Below are positions 60,837-64,000 of a DNA stretch of 64,000 nucleotides, piece after piece (within the stretch, counting starts at the first letter, position 1; each line of letters begins with the position of its first letter). A program made the position numbers and the translations under genes. This DNA is from Flavobacteriales bacterium UBA4422 (lineage in GTDB: Bacteria; Bacteroidota; Bacteroidia; Flavobacteriales_G; Salibacteraceae): contig DGQE01000026.1 of NCBI GenBank assembly GCA_002389645.1, positions 27,030-91,029 on the forward strand, written 5' to 3'. The notes beneath the pieces were generated by a model. It did not search any database, was not told where the DNA came from, and was given only the letters and a program-made list of their open reading frames with translations.

Positions 60837-62561
60837 CTAACCCTTCGGATCAACCTTGATGGCGCGCCCTTTGAATCTAAGTCCTTTAAATGCTGGCTGT
60901 ATACTATCGGCTTTCGCAACCTCAATATCAAATTTAGCCTTATCACCAAACATGTCGATTCTTCCAATGTATTTGCTTCTAACTCCAGTTGTATCGCAAA
61001 TAATCTTCAGTAGATCACCTTTATTAAGCTCATCTCCTTTTCCCAGATTGATTTCAAAGGTTTTCATATTCTCCTCCTTACCACCTACCCTTTTGTTGAA
61101 AGGTTTGTCATAATTACCCTCTCGTCCACCTCTATCTTCTCTTCTTCCTCTGACATTTGGTCTACCTCGGTCACTTCTATCGCTACGTCCTCTATCACGG
61201 TCGCTTCGTCTACCTCTATCATCTCTAGATCCGCCAGCAGAAGCATTTAAGTCACCACCTTTCTCTACCCTCACTCTTTCCATTACTCCAGTGATGTACT
61301 TAGCTATAATATCCTCTTTTGATAGAAACTCAAGCTGCTCTAAAAAAGCATGCACCCAACTTTTAGCTTCATCTGTTTCTTCCACAGAAAGCAACTCATC
61401 TAATTTAGACTGAACAGATTTTAGCTTTACCTCATCAGCCGAAGGAATCATAATCTTCTCAAACTTAGCTTTCAACTGACGCTCAATAGCAAACAACTTA
61501 CGTTGTTCAGCAGGTGAAACCAAAGAAATAGCTGTTCCTGTTTTACCAGCACGACCGGTGCGCCCGCTTCGGTGGGTATAGAAAGCCAACTCATCTGGTA
61601 AGTCATAATGAATTACATGTGTCAAGTCATTAACATCAATACCACGCGCAGCAACATCAGTTGCCGCCAGAATCCTAACCTGCTTTGACTTAAACTTGCG
61701 CATTACAGCATTTCGCTGTTGCTGAGAAAGATCACCGTGAATAGCCTCTACAGCGTACCCCGACTCCCCCATACTGCTTGACAGCCTTTGTGTTTCTGCC
61801 TTCGTACGACAAAATATTAAGCAGTACATATCACCACCTTCAGCATCAATAATCCGCTGGATAGCAGCTTCTTTATCGAAGCGCTTTACCAATGCAAACT
61901 GATGTTTGATATTGGTGTTTAAATTCTCTTTTGAAATAATACTGACCTCTAGTGGGTCTTTCATGTACTTGTGTACGATATTTCTGATATCAGGTGGCAT
62001 GGTAGCAGAAAACAACCATGTGTTTTTATCGTGCTGCGTGAAAGATAAAATTGTATCGATATCTTCTTTAAAGCCCATATTCAACATCTCATCAGCTTCA
62101 TCTAAAACCGCAAACCTTACATTACTAAGGTTCAGAACCTTACGATCAATCAAGTCAATCATACGTCCAGGTGTAGCAACCAGTATTTGAGGTCGCATTC
62201 TTTTCAAATCTCTAATTTGATTTGAAATCGCAGCACCTCCATAAACAACACCAACTTCAATCTTCGGTAAGTACTTAGAAAAGTGCGTCAATTGCTGTGC
62301 GATTTGTTGAGCTAACTCCCTTGTCGGAGAAAGCACAACTGCCTGAACAGCGTGAATGTCAATATCGATATGCTCGATAAGTGGAATACCAAAAGCGGCT
62401 GTTTTGCCAGTTCCGGTCTGCGCCAATCCTAAAAAGTCTGTTGCTTCATTTAGCAACATAGGAATTGCCTGCTCTTGAATAGGCGTTGGCGTTGTAATGT
62501 TAAGGTCTTGGAGGGCTTTGACTATATTCTCATTGAGCCCGAGTGATTCGAAAGTTTGCAA
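60837..62561 (-). CDS. DEAD-box RNA helicase (DeaD/CsdA type)
   Basis: A 574-residue ATP-dependent RNA helicase. It has the Q motif (FESLGLNENIVKALQD then TPIQEQAIP), motif I AQTGTGKT, Ia PTRELAQQ, II LDEADEML, III SAT and VI HRSGRTGRAGK. A basic Arg/Asp/Gly-rich stretch (about 455-500, GRRSDRDRGRSDRSDRGRPN) precedes a DbpA-type RNA-binding domain at the C-terminus. This order matches CsdA/DeaD, which helps ribosome assembly and RNA turnover at low temperature. The start is a TTG at 62561, since an in-frame stop lies upstream. A TACCTTTG box at 62581-62588 supports it. Confidence 0.9.
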   Translation of the reverse strand: MQTFESLGLNENIVKALQDLNITTPTPIQEQAIPMLLNEATDFLGLAQTGTGKTAAFGIPLIEHIDIDIHAVQAVVLSPTRELAQQIAQQLTHFSKYLPKIEVGVVYGGAAISNQIRDLKRMRPQILVATPGRMIDLIDRKVLNLSNVRFAVLDEADEMLNMGFKEDIDTILSFTQHDKNTWLFSATMPPDIRNIVHKYMKDPLEVSIISKENLNTNIKHQFALVKRFDKEAAIQRIIDAEGGDMYCLIFCRTKAETQRLSSSMGESGYAVEAIHGDLSQQQRNAVMRKFKSKQVRILAATDVAARGIDVNDLTHVIHYDLPDELAFYTHRSGRTGRAGKTGTAISLVSPAEQRKLFAIERQLKAKFEKIMIPSADEVKLKSVQSKLDELLSVEETDEAKSWVHAFLEQLEFLSKEDIIAKYITGVMERVRVEKGGDLNASAGGSRDDRGRRSDRDRGRSDRSDRGRPNVRGRREDRGGREGNYDKPFNKRVGGKEENMKTFEINLGKGDELNKGDLLKIICDTTGVRSKYIGRIDMFGDKAKFDIEVAKADSIQPAFKGLRFKGRAIKVDPKG

Positions 62562-62687
62562 TATATCTGTAATTCAGCTGCAAAGGTAGTCTGATTCTAC
62601 GACTAACGCACTCATCTTGATAAGTTTCTTTACGCTAGCCCTTTGTTTAGCAAGGCCTTCCGTTATTCATAACATGAATCAAAAGCA

Positions 62688-63176
62688 ATGTATCAGCATA
62701 TCGTAGACACACCAATCGGATGGTTTAGAATAGTTGGTAATGATACACATATCGTTACCTCTGGATGGATTAATGAAGAAGATGCCATAGTTGGCGGACC
62801 AGGTGCTCATGTGGAATGGAAACGCGAAGCTGAAGTTCAAATTCAAGAATATTTTCAAGGAAATAGAAAGGTATTTAACCTTCCGCTTTTTATTGAAGGA
62901 AGTGATTTTCAGTCGAATGTTTACACATTGCTTCGACATATCAAATTCGGCATAACCAGATCATACCTTGATTTAGCCTTAGATTTAGGAGATGCAAATA
63001 AGGCAAGAGCTATAGGCGCAGCTGTCGGTGAAAATCCCTACCTTCTTCTAGTACCTTGCCATCGTGTTATTGGCAATGACGGGACTCTAACTGGATACGC
63101 GGCTGGGCTAGAAAGAAAGGAATGGCTTTTAAAGCATGAAGGCGCTTTCGGAAGTGAGCAATTAGCCCTATTCTAA
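62688..63176 (+). CDS. ogt: methylated-DNA--protein-cysteine methyltransferase
   Basis: A 162-residue O6-alkylguanine-DNA alkyltransferase that removes alkyl groups from O6-guanine onto its own cysteine. The active site PCHRVIG is present in LLLVPCHRVIGNDGTL, and the helix-turn-helix segment precedes it (SYLDLALDLGDANKARAIGAAVGENP, with the Arg finger R in KARAIG). The first about 65 residues are the typical N-terminal Ogt domain. There is no Ada regulatory domain. It is divergent from the DEAD-box helicase gene. Confidence 0.92.
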   Translation: MYQHIVDTPIGWFRIVGNDTHIVTSGWINEEDAIVGGPGAHVEWKREAEVQIQEYFQGNRKVFNLPLFIEGSDFQSNVYTLLRHIKFGITRSYLDLALDLGDANKARAIGAAVGENPYLLLVPCHRVIGNDGTLTGYAAGLERKEWLLKHEGAFGSEQLALF

Positions 63177-63276
63177 AAATTGGTTGAATTAAGACCTAGA
63201 TCGTCTAGCTCTGGTAGCTCATCAAAACTAATCCAAAACATGTTTTTCAACCAGTCGCAAAATTTTCTTTCGAGAC

Positions 63277-63549
63277 TCACTGAAATGCGTTCTCATGTTC
63301 CATAAGTCCCTGAACTCTAGATATCATGCCATTCGGGATTTGTCCAATTACATGGTCTTCTCCGTTATAATGGGCTGTTACCGAAATCGTAATATTTATT
63401 ACTCCATCAGTTTTTAGTGAAAGCTTCATACCATCGTATAACGAATCATTCATTACCTCAGCAGGAATTAACCTCTTAATAGCCATAGCATAAGGCAATG
63501 GAATAAAGTAACTCGGGTCTTTTCTTGTAAGTCGCTTCTTAGCTTTCAT
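63277..63549 (-). CDS. small protein of unknown function
   Basis: A 90-residue protein with a basic N-terminus (MKAKKRLTRKDPSYFIPLPYAMAIKRL) and a beta-strand-like middle (LKTDGVINITISVTAHYNG). The composition is protein-like and the frame overlaps no other gene, so it is probably real. No family is recognised. It lies just downstream of the rRNA methyltransferase gene in the same direction, 73 bases after it, and may be cotranscribed. Confidence 0.45.
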   Translation of the reverse strand: MKAKKRLTRKDPSYFIPLPYAMAIKRLIPAEVMNDSLYDGMKLSLKTDGVINITISVTAHYNGEDHVIGQIPNGMISRVQGLMEHENAFQ

Positions 63550-63622
63550 CAGTTAGGTGATACGAATGTGTCGAAAAAATGGTTTGGTTTAACCACTTTT
63601 TTTTCACTCTCACCAACAACAT

Positions 63623-64000
63623 CTAACTCAAAACTCTTAAGACCAGGCCTTTTAGATATTCACCTTCTGGGTGAGCTATGCTTACTGGATGATCCGCTGG
63701 TTGCCTTAGATGATGCAAGACTTGCAATTGTTTGCCAGCATTTATGGCTGCACTCACTATAGTGCTTGAAAACAAATCGCGATCAACTACCTGAGAGCAG
63801 GAAAAGGTAAACAACACACCTCCTGGTTTCAATTTCTTTATAGCAGCCTCATTTATTCTTCTGTATGCTTGAATGGCACTATGCCGTGCGCTTTTATGCT
63901 TCGCAAAAGCTGGCGGGTCGAGCACAATCAGATCGAAAGCTTCGTCCATTGATTCTATGTAAGGAACCGCATCAACTTTAAGCGATGAGTGAATTTCGCT
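63623..64000 (-). CDS. rlmI: class I SAM-dependent rRNA methyltransferase, 3' part
   Basis: The 3' part (126 codons) of a gene that continues past the window edge. It has the catalytic FDLIVLDPPAFAKHK motif of RlmI-type 23S rRNA m5C methyltransferases, the AYRRINEAAIKKLKPGG segment, TFSCS with the second Cys, and the ending QPADHPVSIAHPEGEYLKGLVLRV typical of the family. The frame stays open upstream to the window edge, so the N-terminal PUA and SAM-binding parts lie beyond 64000. E. coli RlmI methylates C1962. Confidence 0.8.
   Translation of the reverse strand, partial: SEIHSSLKVDAVPYIESMDEAFDLIVLDPPAFAKHKSARHSAIQAYRRINEAAIKKLKPGGVLFTFSCSQVVDRDLFSSTIVSAAINAGKQLQVLHHLRQPADHPVSIAHPEGEYLKGLVLRVLS

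Overview
The window is about 64 kb of moderately AT-rich chromosome from a member of the Bacteroidota, most likely a free-living flavobacterium-like organism (order Flavobacteriales or close). The pointers are type IX secretion (T9SS) C-terminal sorting domains, a SprB-type repeat, many short lipoproteins with a Cys signal, TAnnTTTG/TTTG-type promoters with few Shine-Dalgarno sequences, a BtuB/beta-propeller cobalamin locus under a B12 riboswitch, Bacteroidota-typical domains (DUF4465, DUF6155, DUF6265), and LytS/LytTR signalling. No rRNA, tRNA, CRISPR array, prophage or intact insertion sequence was found. Most of the window is housekeeping and envelope genes in short operons.

Layout. 0.2-3 kb: a decayed outer-membrane-type gene, an EGF-like lipoprotein and a TPR protein. 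3-10.6 kb: gyrA diverging from clpC, which converges with recQ on a shared terminator. 10.7-14 kb: a 12-repeat TPR protein with a small membrane protein downstream. 14-20.8 kb: a B12 riboswitch on the minus strand leads a tightly coupled four-gene operon (DUF4465 protein, surface protein, TonB-dependent receptor, beta-propeller lipoprotein), bracketed by two similar lipoproteins. 20.9-25.3 kb: HMG-CoA lyase and pyrD, then a coiled-coil protein and a GT-C-like membrane enzyme. 25.3-34.6 kb: lolD, an unknown pair, a KefB-like antiporter flanked by direct copies of a 66-bp hairpin repeat, a SRAP protein lacking the usual catalytic Cys2, a TetR-like/ABC1-kinase pair, a TIGR02757 protein and a prohibitin-like gene broken by one in-frame TGA.

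34.8-45.4 kb: a TetA-like MFS pump, threonylcarbamoyl-AMP synthase with pnuC, an OmpA-family protein, 3-hydroxyacyl-CoA dehydrogenase, a four-helix-bundle gene bounded by short inverted repeats, pruA, a LytTR two-component pair, an orphan imelysin lipoprotein and a DUF6155 gene. 45.6-64 kb: an ABC-F ATPase, a T9SS cargo gene broken by one TAG, a polyamine operon (arginine decarboxylase, agmatinase, deoxyhypusine-synthase-like enzyme), a nucleoid-associated protein, fmt, a double-PDZ T9SS protein, a PqqB-like hydrolase, a SulP transporter with an extra C-terminal region, a DEAD-box helicase, ogt, a small unknown gene and the 3' part of rlmI.

The most unusual points are the repeat-bounded four-helix-bundle gene, the repeat-flanked antiporter, the SRAP protein without its active-site residues, the B12 locus between two similar lipoproteins, three genes interrupted by in-frame stops (each next to otherwise well-preserved coding sequence), and several promoters placed so close to the ATG that leaderless mRNAs are predicted. 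No single wholly new multi-gene system is proven here. The four-helix-bundle cassette and the B12 locus are the best candidates.
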